Part shown: positions 35,990-45,499 of the stretch, in pieces | Layout of the letters: every line of letters begins with the position of its first letter | Position numbering within the stretch: position 1 is the stretch's first letter | Assembly (NCBI RefSeq): GCF_003340495.1 | Contig: NZ_QASA01000001.1 | Span: 1,054,001-1,118,000, forward strand | DNA: 64,000 nucleotides | Direction: 5' to 3' | Source of the DNA: Adhaeribacter pallidiroseus | GTDB lineage: Bacteria; Bacteroidota; Bacteroidia; Cytophagales; Hymenobacteraceae | Translations under genes and position numbers: made by a program | Notes under the pieces: generated by a model | The model's input: the letters and a program-made list of their open reading frames with translations, nothing else | Database searches by the model: none | What the model was told of the DNA's origin: nothing

Positions 35990-36612
35990 TCAACAATCTG
36001 CTTTTGGTAAAAATAAGTAGTTGCAAATCATATCTTTAACTATTTGCTGATGGTCGGCTACAAAGCGTTCAAACTCTTCGTTGTTCATTTGCCACAAGCG
36101 GGTAACCATTACTTTACTCTGAAAGATAAACTGTACATTTGCCGCTATTAACTGCAAAACATGCGGAATAGTAATGGGCCTTACTTCTCCTGCTTCAATC
36201 GCCTGCTGTAACTGTTGGTCAAAAACAGAAATGATGCGGCTTTTTTCTAAGCAAATAGCATTTAAGAAACGATCTGGGTTGCGATGCAATTCGTTTTGTA
36301 AAAAAGTAACCAGGCCCGGATTAGATTTAAATATTTGAAAATCATGATCGATTAAGCCGGTAATCTTTTCTTTTAAGGATATGGGCTCATTCATAATCTG
36401 AAGCATGCCCCGGAAATTGAGCTCAAATAATTCATTAAATACCAGCGAAAATAGCTTTTCTTTACTCCGGAAGTAATAATTAAGCAAAGCTCCGTTCATG
36501 CCGGCTTCCTGGGCAATGTCGCGGGTAGTAGTACCATCAAACCCTTTCTCCAGAAACACTTTTTAGCCGCCTCCTTTAATTTTTCTTCGGGTACTAAAAA
36601 ACAGTTTGTCAT
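35990..36612 (-). CDS. TetR/AcrR-family regulator, frameshifted near the N-terminus
   Basis: The conserved helix-turn-helix reads FLEKGFDGTTTRDIAQEAGM and NGALLNYYFRSKEKLF, followed by a 130-residue ligand domain. In the given sequence this frame begins at a GTG (36559). An ATG at 36612 opens MTNCFLVPEEKLKEAAKK, the missing helix 1, in another frame; one base added to the A5 run (T5 at 36560-36564 on the plus strand) joins them into a normal TetR start. Either the gene is broken or a base was missed. Ligand and targets unknown. No efflux genes are adjacent. Confidence 0.8.
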
Positions 36613-37092
36613 ATTCTCAATCAATGAATGGTGCAAAGGTAAACGGAAATATTTTAGATAGTAGTAATCTAAACAGAAATTTTAAACAAATGTTTAAAAC
36701 AAATTTTTATTTATTATAGGTAGTTTACCCAATAAGTTATTTTTAGTTTAAAGATTATTAACCGCGATGGTACCGAATAATGAAATGCAACAATCGGTAT
36801 GGTATACCTCTGTTCAAATAAAAAAATCGTTAATGTAAGGTAATAGCTTGAATTTCATGCTACTTCCTTTAATACTGCGGGTAAAGCCGAAGGGTTAGGT
36901 TAAGTTTTAAAAAAGTTTGATCTTACCTTTTCCTTAACCAAATTTGAGTTTCTAAATCCGGAAAATTTTTAAATTTTTACTACCAGAAAAGCTGCTGTAT
37001 TAGAGTACACCCTGCAAAAACCGAGTTTACCCGGTATCCGGAAATCAGGAGTCGAAGAATTAACAATTAATAACAAACAAAACCGATACGCT
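36613..37092. other. Divergent intergenic region
   Basis: Lies between tetR (minus) and the sugar dehydrogenase gene (plus). AT-rich, no gene or repeat recognised; promoters for both are expected here. Confidence 0.45.
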
Positions 37093-38232
37093 ATGAATAA
37101 ATCCATCTTCCTACTTTCCGCTCTTTTTTTATGGGCTTCTTTTACGGTGGCCGATAAACCGGAACCTATCCGGACTGCCAAGCCCGCCGTAGTTGCTAAA
37201 CCAGTAGCTTTTACCGTTGAAAAACTGCACGAAGGTTTTACCAATCCTTGGGGCATGGCCTGGTTGCCCGATGGCCGCTTATTGGTTACGGAACGTGCCG
37301 GCGACATCTTGGTTTTTAAAAATAATAAGTTTACCGGCGAAAAGTTAAGCGGCGTACCCAAAGTGTTTGCCGAAGGGCAAGGCGGCTTGCTGGATATTAA
37401 ACTGCACCCCGATTATGCTACAAATAAATGGATTTACATTTCGTACGCCAAACCAGTAGAAGGCGGCGCTACCACGGCTATTATGCGTTTTAAATTGCAG
37501 GGCAACCAATTAGTAGAGAAAAAAGATATTTTTGAGGCGCAGCCTTATTTAAAAGCTGATTTTCACTTTGGCAGCCGCATTGTTTTTGATAAGGACAAAT
37601 TTTTATATTTCAGCTCCGGCGAAAGGGGCACGCAGCCTAAAGTACAAGAGTTAAATAACGACCACGGTAAAATTCACCGGATTTACGACGATGGCCGGGT
37701 GCCGCAGGATAATCCTTTTGTAAACCAAAAAGACGCGCGCCCCACCATCTGGACGTATGGCCACCGCAACCCGCAAGGCATGGTGTACGATGCCACTACC
37801 AATCGTATTTGGGCCGTGGAGCATGGCCCTAAAGGAGGCGACGAATTAAATTTAATTCAAAAAGGCAAGAACTATGGCTGGCCCAAAACGTCGTACGGCA
37901 TTAATTACGACGGTACTATTTTAACCGAGTTTAAAGAAATGGCCGGGGTTACCAACCCGGTGCGGTATTGGGTTCCATCTATCGGACCGTGCGGTATGGC
38001 CCAGGTTACCAGCGACCGCTATCCCGAATGGAAAGGTAATTTATTAGTGGGCGCCTTAGCTTTCCGGCACATTGCCCGGGTGCAGTTAAACGATGCCCAA
38101 TACGTTACCGAAGAAAAATTAGTGCAAGATATTGGCCGGGTGCGGTGCGTGGCCGAAAGCCCGGATGGCTATATTTACGCGATTACCGAAGGGCCTGGTT
38201 TATTAATTCGGTTGACGCCCAACAAATCGTAG
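37093..38232 (+). CDS. PQQ-dependent sugar dehydrogenase family protein
   Basis: 379 residues with a signal peptide (MNKSIFLLSALFLWASFTVA). The beta-propeller family marks are FTNPWGMAWLPDGRLLVTER, GGLLDIKLHPDYA, HFGSRIVFDKDKFLYFSSG, NPQGMVYDATTNRIWAVEHG and GGDELNLIQKGKNYGWP. Relatives of this YliI/Asd type are soluble periplasmic aldose dehydrogenases that use PQQ; PQQ synthesis genes are not in the window. A strong terminator follows. Confidence 0.9.
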   Translation: MNKSIFLLSALFLWASFTVADKPEPIRTAKPAVVAKPVAFTVEKLHEGFTNPWGMAWLPDGRLLVTERAGDILVFKNNKFTGEKLSGVPKVFAEGQGGLLDIKLHPDYATNKWIYISYAKPVEGGATTAIMRFKLQGNQLVEKKDIFEAQPYLKADFHFGSRIVFDKDKFLYFSSGERGTQPKVQELNNDHGKIHRIYDDGRVPQDNPFVNQKDARPTIWTYGHRNPQGMVYDATTNRIWAVEHGPKGGDELNLIQKGKNYGWPKTSYGINYDGTILTEFKEMAGVTNPVRYWVPSIGPCGMAQVTSDRYPEWKGNLLVGALAFRHIARVQLNDAQYVTEEKLVQDIGRVRCVAESPDGYIYAITEGPGLLIRLTPNKS

Positions 38233-38250
38233 CAGAGTAAAAAATTTAAA

Positions 38251-38290
38251 AAAAGAACCTGGCTGATGTATTGTTCGGCCAGGTTCTTTT
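38251..38290. terminator. Bidirectional intrinsic terminator
   Basis: AAAAGAACCTGGC (38251-38263) pairs perfectly with GCCAGGTTCTTTT (38278-38290), with A and T tracts on each side. It serves the convergent sugar dehydrogenase and ROK genes. Confidence 0.9.
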
Positions 38291-38443
38291 TTTAAATTTT
38301 TTGCAAAATCAGTACTTACACTAAAAACCTGAAAACCGTTTGTGAAGACACAAACTCCGGCACCAGCTATTGGCAGAGTCTCATACCTAACTTTTTAGAA
38401 AATTTTTTTAAATTAAATAGACGATAAAGCTACTCCCACTAAA

Positions 38444-39193
38444 TTAAAAAGCCGAGTACACAGTGTCGGCGAAATGATGTTCGCCTTGCTGCCACAAGCG
38501 GGCGCCGCCTTTGATCCCGTCACGGTTAGAAACTATGGTAATGTTTTCATCGAGTTTAAACCGGAGTTTAGAGGCATTGCCGCCGCTGATATACAAATGA
38601 TCGTAGTTAAAAACGGCTTTCAATATAGCCAAAACCCGCATCATGCGACTATTCCATTTTTCTTCGCCGTGTTTTTTAAACGCTTTCTCCCCGATGTATT
38701 GATCGTAGGTTTTGTTGCCGCATACCGGGTGGTGCGCCAGTTCCAGGTGGGGGAGAAGGTTGCCGTCCAGCAATAAGGCGGTGCCAAAACCCGTACCCAG
38801 GGTAATAACCATTTCCAATCCTTTTCCCTTTACCACGCCCAGCCCTTGCAAGTCCGCATCATTTACTAAACGTACGGGTTTATTTAAAACAGCTTTTAAT
38901 TCTTCCTGCAAATTTACGTTGCGCCACAAGGCCGTATCCAGGTTGGGAGCGGTGAGCACCCGGCCATTCCGCACGTAACCCGGAAAACCAACGGATACTT
39001 TCTGGTAACCCTCAAAGTTTTTGAGTAACTCTTGAATCGCCTCTAATACGTTTTCCGGAGAAGCCGGGATTGGCGTGGGCACTTTTTTATATTCATTTTG
39101 AAGCTCGCCCTGAGCATCCAGAATAGTGGCTTTTATGTTAGAGCCACCAATATCAATCGACAATATTCTTTCTTCGGGCAATAATTCTTTCAT
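38444..39193 (-). CDS. ROK-family (polyphosphate) glucokinase-like protein
   Basis: 249 residues. Phosphate-binding loop SIDIGGSNIKATI (12-24), catalytic-region NDADLQGLG and MVITLGTGFGTALLLDG fit ROK sugar kinases, and the short length plus VGFPGYVRNG resembles the polyphosphate glucokinase PPGK group. The zinc-binding CxCGxxGCxE motif of ROK repressors is absent, so it is a kinase rather than a regulator. Predicted reaction: glucose to glucose 6-phosphate using polyphosphate or ATP; donor not decidable here. Convergent with the sugar dehydrogenase gene. Confidence 0.85.
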   Translation of the reverse strand: MKELLPEERILSIDIGGSNIKATILDAQGELQNEYKKVPTPIPASPENVLEAIQELLKNFEGYQKVSVGFPGYVRNGRVLTAPNLDTALWRNVNLQEELKAVLNKPVRLVNDADLQGLGVVKGKGLEMVITLGTGFGTALLLDGNLLPHLELAHHPVCGNKTYDQYIGEKAFKKHGEEKWNSRMMRVLAILKAVFNYDHLYISGGNASKLRFKLDENITIVSNRDGIKGGARLWQQGEHHFADTVYSAF

Positions 39194-39703
39194 CTTTTTT
39201 ATGGAGTAAAAGCCGTTTTTAGAACAGTAATATACTTATTATAACGGAACAAGTTGTGTAATTCTTCTTAATTGCGTTGCTGGGCTGGTTATTGTTTCGG
39301 CGACTAGGAACCCAATCCGGCAGCAAGTCTATCTCCATCCCGAATACCCGCCGCCCCTATTTGCTTTTACAGCTAACGCCCTACAAGTTATTAACGTCTG
39401 AAGAGAAAAAGGTAACCGCAAACGAAGGTCCCCCTTATTGATTTAGGCTGCTTGCTTAGTGGGTGTTTGAGGAATGGCTACCAAGTTGGATTGGTAATTA
39501 TTTTTCTATGAATGTTTGTTTGGTGAAGTAATGGATGAAGAAAGTATGTTGGATGCTTAGTTAAAATACTGATAGTCAAACATATTATTTAGGTATTAAT
39601 TATTTTTTGAATTTTTTGATAAAATTGTATGTATATACATTAAATGTATGTACATTTGTACCATTAATACAACATAAACTTAAAACACCTAAATATTCAG
39701 ACT
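39194..39703. other. Intergenic region with the yceI control region at its right end
   Basis: No gene in the first 400 bases. The right end holds the promoter and operator described separately. Confidence 0.5.
39625..39658 (+). promoter_or_regulatory. yceI promoter with paired operator-like palindromes
   Basis: TACATTTG at 39651-39658 is a perfect TAnnTTTG -7 element; TTG at 39625-39627 is a -33 candidate. Two palindromic boxes, ATGTATATACAT (39629-39640) and ATGTATGTACAT (39644-39655), are spaced 15 bp apart and cover the promoter. This fits repression by a dimeric MarR- or TetR-type protein, which is inference. Confidence 0.6.
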
Positions 39704-40240
39704 ATGGCAACTACCAAATGGTCAGTAGACCCAATGCACAGCGAAGTTCAGTTTAAGGTAAAACACTTAATGATTACTACCGTAACTGGTTATTTTCAAA
39801 AATTTAACGTGGAAGCAGAAACGCAAGACGATAAATTTACCAGCGCTACCAGCGTAACCTTTACCGCCGATGTCGATTCAATCAGCACCAACAACGAACA
39901 ACGGGATACGCATTTAAAATCACCGGATTTTTTTGATGCCGCTAATCACAGCCAAATTCAGTTCGTGGGCAATAAATACGAACACGCGGGTGGCGATGAC
40001 TACAAACTCCACGGGGAATTAACTATCCGGGGCATATCTAAACCCGTTACCGTGCACGTAGAGTTTGGCGGCATTGTAGTAGACCCGTATGGCCAAACTA
40101 AAGCTGGCTTTACCGTAACCGGTAAAATTAACCGGAAAGATTTTGGCTTAACCTGGAGCGCCGTAACCGAAGCCGGCAGCGTGGTGGTAAGCGACGAAAT
40201 TAAGCTGCAAGCCGAAATTCAGTTAGTGAAACAAAGTTAA
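39704..40240 (+). CDS. YceI family protein
   Basis: 178 residues, no clear signal peptide. The YceI lipocalin-like fold is marked by WSVDPMHSEVQFKVKHLMIT, DVDSISTNNEQRDTHLKSPDF, GELTIRGISKPVTVHVEFGG and GKINRKDFGLTW. The fold binds isoprenoid or other hydrophobic molecules. Paired with the ring-cleaving dioxygenase gene 70 bp downstream, as in quinone or organic-hydroperoxide stress loci of other bacteria. Confidence 0.92.
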   Translation: MATTKWSVDPMHSEVQFKVKHLMITTVTGYFQKFNVEAETQDDKFTSATSVTFTADVDSISTNNEQRDTHLKSPDFFDAANHSQIQFVGNKYEHAGGDDYKLHGELTIRGISKPVTVHVEFGGIVVDPYGQTKAGFTVTGKINRKDFGLTWSAVTEAGSVVVSDEIKLQAEIQLVKQS

Positions 40241-40310
40241 TTAGCCCACTTTCTTTAATTTAGCAAAGGGTAAAGCTCCGGGTTTAGGTTAATTTTTAAA
40301 ATAAAATTCA

Positions 40311-41246
40311 ATGGAAAATAAAATATTAGGCCTGCACCACATCACGGCTATTGCCGACCAGGCTAAACGGAATGTAGACTTTTACACCAAAGTGCTGGGG
40401 TTGCGCCTCCTGAAAAAAACGGTTAATTTCGATGATCCGGGTACGTATCATTTGTATTACGGCGACGAAAAAGGCAGTGCAGGTACTATTCTAACCTTTT
40501 TCCCGTACGAAGGATCGCGCCGGGGCCGGGCCGGTACCGGCATGATTACGCACATTAGTTATTCGGTACCGGCGAGTAGTTTTGCTTTTTGGCTGAACCG
40601 TTTCGCCGAAAACAACGTGCCTTATCAGCAACCCGCCGAAAGATTTGGCGAAAAGTACATTGCTTTCCAAGACCCGGACGGATTGCAGTTTGAATTAGTA
40701 GCGGCCCAAAAACCCGATACCCGCCAACCCTGGGAAACCTCGGAAGTAAACGCCGAGGTAGCTACTCGCGGCTTTCACGGTGCCACGCTTACTTTACGCG
40801 ACAAAGAAGCTACGGCAACTATTTTAACCGATATTTTTGAATATACAGCAGCAGGGCAGGAGGGTAACCGTTACCGTTTTGTTACCGGTACCGTAGATCA
40901 AGCCGCTACCATTGATCTGGTTGAAGCGCCGAACGAACTTCGGGGTACCGGTGGGGCCGGCACGAACCACCACATCGCCTTCCGGGTGAAAAACGAAGAA
41001 GTGCTTCTGCAATTTCGCGATAAAATCGCCCGGCAAGGATTTAACATTACCGAAAAAATTGACCGCAACTATTTTTATTCTTTGTATTTCCGGGAGCCGG
41101 GGGGCGTTTTGTTTGAAATAGCTACCGATAACCCCGGCTTCGGCATCGACGAACCCTTCGACCAATTAGGTTCCAGTTTGTTGTTGCCACCCCAGTACGA
41201 GCCCCGCCGCGCCGACATTGAAGCCGTTTTACCCCGCTTGGATTAA
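40311..41246 (+). CDS. Ring-cleaving dioxygenase, glyoxalase (VOC) superfamily, MhqO-like
   Basis: 311 residues with two vicinal-oxygen-chelate halves. The first opens KILGLHHITAIADQAKRNVDFYT, has LGLRLLKKTVNFDDP and closes DPDGLQFELVA; the second has FHGATLTLRDKEAT, NHHIAFRV and EPGGVLFEIATD. The His and Glu metal ligands of the family (HHIT, FELV, HHIAF, FEIA) are present. MhqO-type enzymes take part in resistance to quinones. It is probably co-transcribed with yceI under the palindromic control region. Exact substrate not shown. Confidence 0.9.
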   Translation: MENKILGLHHITAIADQAKRNVDFYTKVLGLRLLKKTVNFDDPGTYHLYYGDEKGSAGTILTFFPYEGSRRGRAGTGMITHISYSVPASSFAFWLNRFAENNVPYQQPAERFGEKYIAFQDPDGLQFELVAAQKPDTRQPWETSEVNAEVATRGFHGATLTLRDKEATATILTDIFEYTAAGQEGNRYRFVTGTVDQAATIDLVEAPNELRGTGGAGTNHHIAFRVKNEEVLLQFRDKIARQGFNITEKIDRNYFYSLYFREPGGVLFEIATDNPGFGIDEPFDQLGSSLLLPPQYEPRRADIEAVLPRLD

Positions 41247-41266
41247 GCAATAAATAGCTTCCATTA

Positions 41267-41318
41267 AAAAGTAAATCACCCAATCGTTTTTTAAGCCGAC
41301 TAGGTGGTTTACTTTTTT
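41267..41318. terminator. Terminator after the dioxygenase gene
   Basis: AAAAGTAAATCACC pairs with GGTGGTTTACTTTT (one wobble), with T residues after it, 20 bp past the stop. Confidence 0.7.
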
Positions 41319-41388
41319 AAATTTAGATCAGCCCCGAATGTTTTCAACAATTCTCAACCTAACTTTTGTAAATTATAAACCTTAGCAC

Positions 41389-41473
41389 CTTTCAACTTTC
41401 CAATCTGCAACTTTCCAACTTGCAACTTTTTAACCTTTCAACTTTCTAACCTTTCACTTTCCAACCTGCAACC
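41389..41473. repeat. Short tandem CAACTTTCC-like repeat
   Basis: About nine degenerate copies of an 8-10 bp unit (CAACTTTC / CAACTTGC / CAACCTG). Sits between the dioxygenase terminator and the AsmA-like stop; possibly slippage-prone. Confidence 0.7.
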
Positions 41474-41476
41474 TCA

Positions 41477-44131
41477 TTAAAAATCAAAATACTCGTCCTG
41501 ATTGGGTTGTGGCGCGGAAGTTTTGGGAGAAGTACCTTTTTTGTCTGGTTGCCGTACTTCTTTATATTCTTGTTTTTCGCGCTGTAGGTCCTGGGCAATT
41601 TTAGTTTTTACCCGTTGTTTATCCAGAGCTATTTTATAATTATTTTCGCTGCCTTTTAAGCGCAGAAATATATTGGGTCCGTTACTTACCAGCAGGTTTC
41701 CGGTTTCATCGGTAACCCGGGCGTTTTTATTCCGTAGCGGTACCCGGAATCGATAATCTAATTGTTGGTCGAAAGTATGGGTACCCTGCACCCCAATGAC
41801 GGAAACCCGCGAAGCATTGGAGCGCACTTCCATCTCGGGAATAAAAACGGTACGGTCTTGAATCCAGAAGGTGTTGCTTAACTCCGAAAACTGCAAATTA
41901 GCGAGTTCGCGCTTCGGAATAAAAGGAGCCAGCTTTTGCATGGGTTCGAAGTTGATTAATTGCCCATTTTGAATACGGGCTTTTATTTCCGCTTCCATCC
42001 GGTCCGTAAGCGGGTTTAAATGGCGGTTAAAGTATAGATCCGAATGAACCGTAGCTGTAAGCGTTCCGCGTAAGTGCCTTTGCACCAAAAACTGCTGCCC
42101 AAAATTTTCGAAAACGTAAAATAAACTATCCAGTTTCAGTTGGTTTACGGTAGTAAGCGTCGTTACCTGAAGGTTATTCGGCTGCCGCCCATCGAGCAAG
42201 CCTTGTATGGCAAACTGACCGCCCGTGGTTTGTAAGGCCAGGCCGGGCGAAGAAATTACCCGGTTGTTCAGGCGCAAGATGCCCGTCAGGTTTTTGCCCG
42301 TAAACCGCCGGAATTGTACCCGGTCCACCGTGGTTTTTACATCAAAACCCAGGTATGGCGAAATTGCTAACTGGTACGCCGGGTTTGCGCCGGGCCGTTT
42401 ATTGCTTATAGTAGTGGAGCGTATGGGTTTATCTTCGCGGAGTAACTCGTCAAAATTTAAAAATCGGGAGGTAAAATCGGCTTCTACCAGCAAGCGTTGT
42501 TTGGTCAGAAAAAGCCAGCCCAGTACATTTTTAAAATAACCGTTGATTAAAAAATCAGAGCTGCCCAGTTTGCCCGTAAAATCGGAGACGGCTAGGTCGC
42601 TTTTCCGGAAGATAAAGTTGCCATGGAGTTGCCGGAACCGCAGCGGATAATTTTTCACCTGAAAGGCTGCATTTTTTAAATTTATTTCGCCGGAACTACT
42701 TACCTGGCCGTACCCTTGCTGCGATTGGAAAGCCTGCAGTTTACCGGCCAAAGCAATATCTACGGTTACTTCGCCGCCGCCTCGGCTCAGGTTATCGTTC
42801 GGGAATAATTCCAGTGCGTGCGCTACGTCCAGGGTGCCTTTTAATTTTACTTGTAAAAAAGGATCTTGCAGGTTGCGGTATAGTACGCCGCCCGTAAAAG
42901 GTCGATTCTTCAGTTTTCCCCGGATGTTATTTAGTTGAATGGTGGAGGTCTGGTTGTTTTGCTGCGGGCCGTTCGAAAATTCTCCCTGAAGGTTTAAGTC
43001 TTCCAGCTTTTGCTGGGAAGCTGGGTGGTAAAAAGTAGCCTGGCGGCAGCCAAAACGCACAAGTACCCGCGGATTGGCTTTGCCCGAAGTAATACCCTGT
43101 ACCGTACCATTAAAATAAATACGGCCCTCACTTTGGTACTCCCCCAAAACCCGGCTGAACTTAGGTGGCAGTAAAGCCAGCAACGATTGCACATTCGTGT
43201 TTTTGCCGGCAAACCGGATATTCAGGTTTGTAGGCCCTGCGTAGCTAACGTTACCCGCTACCTGGTACCGGGCTGGACCTACGGCCACTTCGCCGGATGA
43301 AATCTGCACGGTGCGGTTAACGCGATCTACTACCAGCTTGGTTTGCACCCCTACCTGCTTATCCTGAAAATAATCATCGCCTTCTATCCGGATGGTTTGC
43401 AGATGGGTTTGACCGGTAGCCGCTACTTCTATGGTTTTATTTGATACCTGCAGCGTGGCTTGTACTTGTTGGTTTTTCAAATTAAAATATTGTTGCCGGC
43501 GTTGGTCAGCGTAGGTGAGTGCCACATTCCGAACCGTTATTTTCTTTAGTTCAAAAGCAAAGGGCTTATTTTGGGTTTGGGTAGTATCTGGGGTAAAAAC
43601 CTGGTAATTACCGGTGCCATCGGGCAAAAATTTAATAGCCACATTACCTTCTTCCAGAAACATCTCCTGCACCCGGTATTGTCCCCGGAGCACATCCCAC
43701 ACGTTAAAGGTAAAATAAAGCTGCTCGGCTTGAGCCAAGGGAGCTTTACTGTTGGTAAAACTTTCGGTAATAGTTACGTTTTTTAAGGTAATGGCTAGGT
43801 CCGGAAATTTACGCAGGAGCGAAAGGGAAATGTGTCCTACCTGCACTTTGGTTTTTAAATGCTGGTTGGCTTCGGCAACAAACAAATTAATAATTTTATC
43901 CTGGTAAGAATAGAGCACCCCTGCCCCCAGCAAAAGTAGTAGTAACAATCCGCCGACACCGTACCGTAATCCCTGGCTAAAAGCTATCTTCTTCAAAACG
44001 AACGCATTGTAAAATTTAAAAATTTGGTAATAAAAGTACATCCGAAAATCGGGCGGGACAAACGCGGGTAGGTTAAATTTTTTTACGATTTTTTTAAATA
44101 AATAATTTGCAGTGATAAAAAAACCTACCAT
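41477..44131 (-). CDS. AsmA-like outer-membrane assembly / lipid-transport family protein
   Basis: 884 residues. A membrane helix near 57-75 (LRYGVGGLLLLLLLGAGVLYSY) is followed by VGHISLSLLRKFPDLAITLKNVTI, the start of the AsmA domain. A long region of beta-strands (QQVQATLQVSNKTIEVAATG ... GNVSYAGPTNLNIRFAGKN) and a C-terminal AsmA_2-like part (IGVQGTHTFDQQLDYRFRVP) follow. Relatives bridge inner and outer membranes and move phospholipid. The first 30 residues may not be translated; MYFYYQ at residue 31 is another possible start. Divergent from tRNA-Val. Confidence 0.8.
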   Translation of the reverse strand: MVGFFITANYLFKKIVKKFNLPAFVPPDFRMYFYYQIFKFYNAFVLKKIAFSQGLRYGVGGLLLLLLLGAGVLYSYQDKIINLFVAEANQHLKTKVQVGHISLSLLRKFPDLAITLKNVTITESFTNSKAPLAQAEQLYFTFNVWDVLRGQYRVQEMFLEEGNVAIKFLPDGTGNYQVFTPDTTQTQNKPFAFELKKITVRNVALTYADQRRQQYFNLKNQQVQATLQVSNKTIEVAATGQTHLQTIRIEGDDYFQDKQVGVQTKLVVDRVNRTVQISSGEVAVGPARYQVAGNVSYAGPTNLNIRFAGKNTNVQSLLALLPPKFSRVLGEYQSEGRIYFNGTVQGITSGKANPRVLVRFGCRQATFYHPASQQKLEDLNLQGEFSNGPQQNNQTSTIQLNNIRGKLKNRPFTGGVLYRNLQDPFLQVKLKGTLDVAHALELFPNDNLSRGGGEVTVDIALAGKLQAFQSQQGYGQVSSSGEINLKNAAFQVKNYPLRFRQLHGNFIFRKSDLAVSDFTGKLGSSDFLINGYFKNVLGWLFLTKQRLLVEADFTSRFLNFDELLREDKPIRSTTISNKRPGANPAYQLAISPYLGFDVKTTVDRVQFRRFTGKNLTGILRLNNRVISSPGLALQTTGGQFAIQGLLDGRQPNNLQVTTLTTVNQLKLDSLFYVFENFGQQFLVQRHLRGTLTATVHSDLYFNRHLNPLTDRMEAEIKARIQNGQLINFEPMQKLAPFIPKRELANLQFSELSNTFWIQDRTVFIPEMEVRSNASRVSVIGVQGTHTFDQQLDYRFRVPLRNKNARVTDETGNLLVSNGPNIFLRLKGSENNYKIALDKQRVKTKIAQDLQREKQEYKEVRQPDKKGTSPKTSAPQPNQDEYFDF

Positions 44132-44176
44132 ATTTGCACCACAATAAACGACAACAACAGGTTGTTGGTCCCGAAA

Positions 44177-44251
44177 GGGGTGTTAGCTCAGCTGGTTCAG
44201 AGCACCTGCCTTACAAGCAGGGGGTCACTGGTTCGAATCCAGTACGCCCCA
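44177..44251 (+). tRNA. tRNA-Val, anticodon TAC
   Basis: Acceptor GGGGTGT/ACGCCCC, D-arm GCTC...AGAGC, anticodon arm CCTGC-CTTACAA-GCAGG (anticodon TAC), T-arm ACTGG-TTCGAAT-CCAGT, discriminator A. CCA is not encoded. The CRISPR-Cas locus begins 300 bp downstream. Confidence 0.97.
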
Positions 44252-44263
44252 CATTAATTATCA

Positions 44264-44299
44264 AGAGGTTATAGATTTTATCTATAACCTCTTTTTTTT
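44264..44299 (+). terminator. Terminator of tRNA-Val
   Basis: AGAGGTTATAGAT (44264-44276) pairs perfectly with ATCTATAACCTCT (44280-44292), loop TTT, then seven T. Confidence 0.95.
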
Positions 44300-44559
44300 G
44301 GTTTAAGCATTGGTTTAAACAAATCTTTCACTTCTCTATTCTGCTTAATTAATATACTGTTTTTAATTCTTATAAAGTAGATTTATCAATTTAATTAGAC
44401 TAAACTATAGTAGGAGTTGATTTTACTTTTAAAGCAACAATAGCTAGTCAAAATTAAATTGATAATAGGTTTAAGCCATATTAAGCAGCCTACATTAAAG
44501 TTTCATTTATATAAGTCATTAAGTGGTTATAAAAAGAATCGTGAGGAGCAAAATGAAAT
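44300..44559. other. Upstream region of the cas locus
   Basis: AT-rich, no gene. It probably holds the cas6 promoter. A GAGGAG ribosome-binding sequence (44543-44548) lies 11 nt before the cas6 ATG; a five-codon ORF starting at 44553 overlaps the start. Confidence 0.5.
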
Positions 44560-45351
44560 ATGCGGTTTAATCTAACTTTAAATTTACCTGATAATAATTA
44601 TAAAGTACTTCCCTTAAATTACCAATACGAGCTGTCGGCTTGGATATATAAAGTAATAAATTTAGGCGATGCTTCTTTTAGCTTTTGGCTGCATAGCCAA
44701 GGCTATTTGGCTAATGGAAGGCATTACAAACTTTTTACTTTTTCCCGGTTAAACATTCCCCAGTTTAAGATAGCCCAGGACCGCTTGCAGATTATTAGTA
44801 CCACTGCTACGTTAAGTCTATCTTTTTACATGCCTGCCTCGGCCGAAACATTTATATCCGGGCTTTTTAAACAACAGCAATTTTCGCTCGGCGATACCCA
44901 GAGTCAGGTAAAATTTGAAGTAGCAGCTATTGCCGCTGAACCAACCCCCGCATTTAAACCCCAAACCCAGTTCAGACTAGTATCGCCCCTGTGCGCGAGT
45001 ACGCAAAGGGACCAGCAAGGTAAATTAATGCCGCTTTACTTATCGCCAGAAGATTCAGGATTTAAAAAAATATTTGCGGAAAATCTTCTGAATAAATACG
45101 CAGCTGGCGCTATGTTAAAGGCTCCTCCGGCTGTTTCGCCTTTGTTAGGAGATGTACAGTTTCATCTACTCAGTAAGCCCATTTCTAAACTGGTTACCAT
45201 AAAAGCGAATACCCCGCAACAAACCAAAGTACGTGGCTATTTATTCGATTTTGAGTTAGAAGCCTCGCCGGAATTAACGGAAGCGGGTTATTTCGCCGGA
45301 TTTGGCGAGAAGAATAGTTTAGGATTCGGGTGTGCAGAATTTCTAAAGTAA
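44560..45351 (+). CDS. cas6: Cas6, crRNA-processing endoribonuclease
   Basis: 263 residues, two ferredoxin-like halves. The C-terminal glycine-rich loop GFGEKNSLGFG (247-257) is the Cas6 signature; MRFNLTLNLPDNNYKVLPLN and AWIYKVI with FSRLNIPQF match the N-terminal half. It cuts the pre-crRNA in each repeat, leaving an 8-nt 5' handle, here expected to be ATTGAAAT. It is separated from cas8 by the DUF433-DUF5615 pair and a crRNA-like element, not by the usual short gap. The ATG follows a GAGGAG ribosome-binding site. Confidence 0.92.
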   Translation: MRFNLTLNLPDNNYKVLPLNYQYELSAWIYKVINLGDASFSFWLHSQGYLANGRHYKLFTFSRLNIPQFKIAQDRLQIISTTATLSLSFYMPASAETFISGLFKQQQFSLGDTQSQVKFEVAAIAAEPTPAFKPQTQFRLVSPLCASTQRDQQGKLMPLYLSPEDSGFKKIFAENLLNKYAAGAMLKAPPAVSPLLGDVQFHLLSKPISKLVTIKANTPQQTKVRGYLFDFELEASPELTEAGYFAGFGEKNSLGFGCAEFLK

Positions 45352-45499
45352 GTTAGTGGCGATAATAAACTTTACTGGTTTAAAAAAACAACCAGGTTTA
45401 GTACATTATTATAATAGATGTAAATAAAATTTAATATATTTCGTAATACATCAGATGAGTTTATGTACTCAGTATTACTATATTTATCTAAAATTTCTA

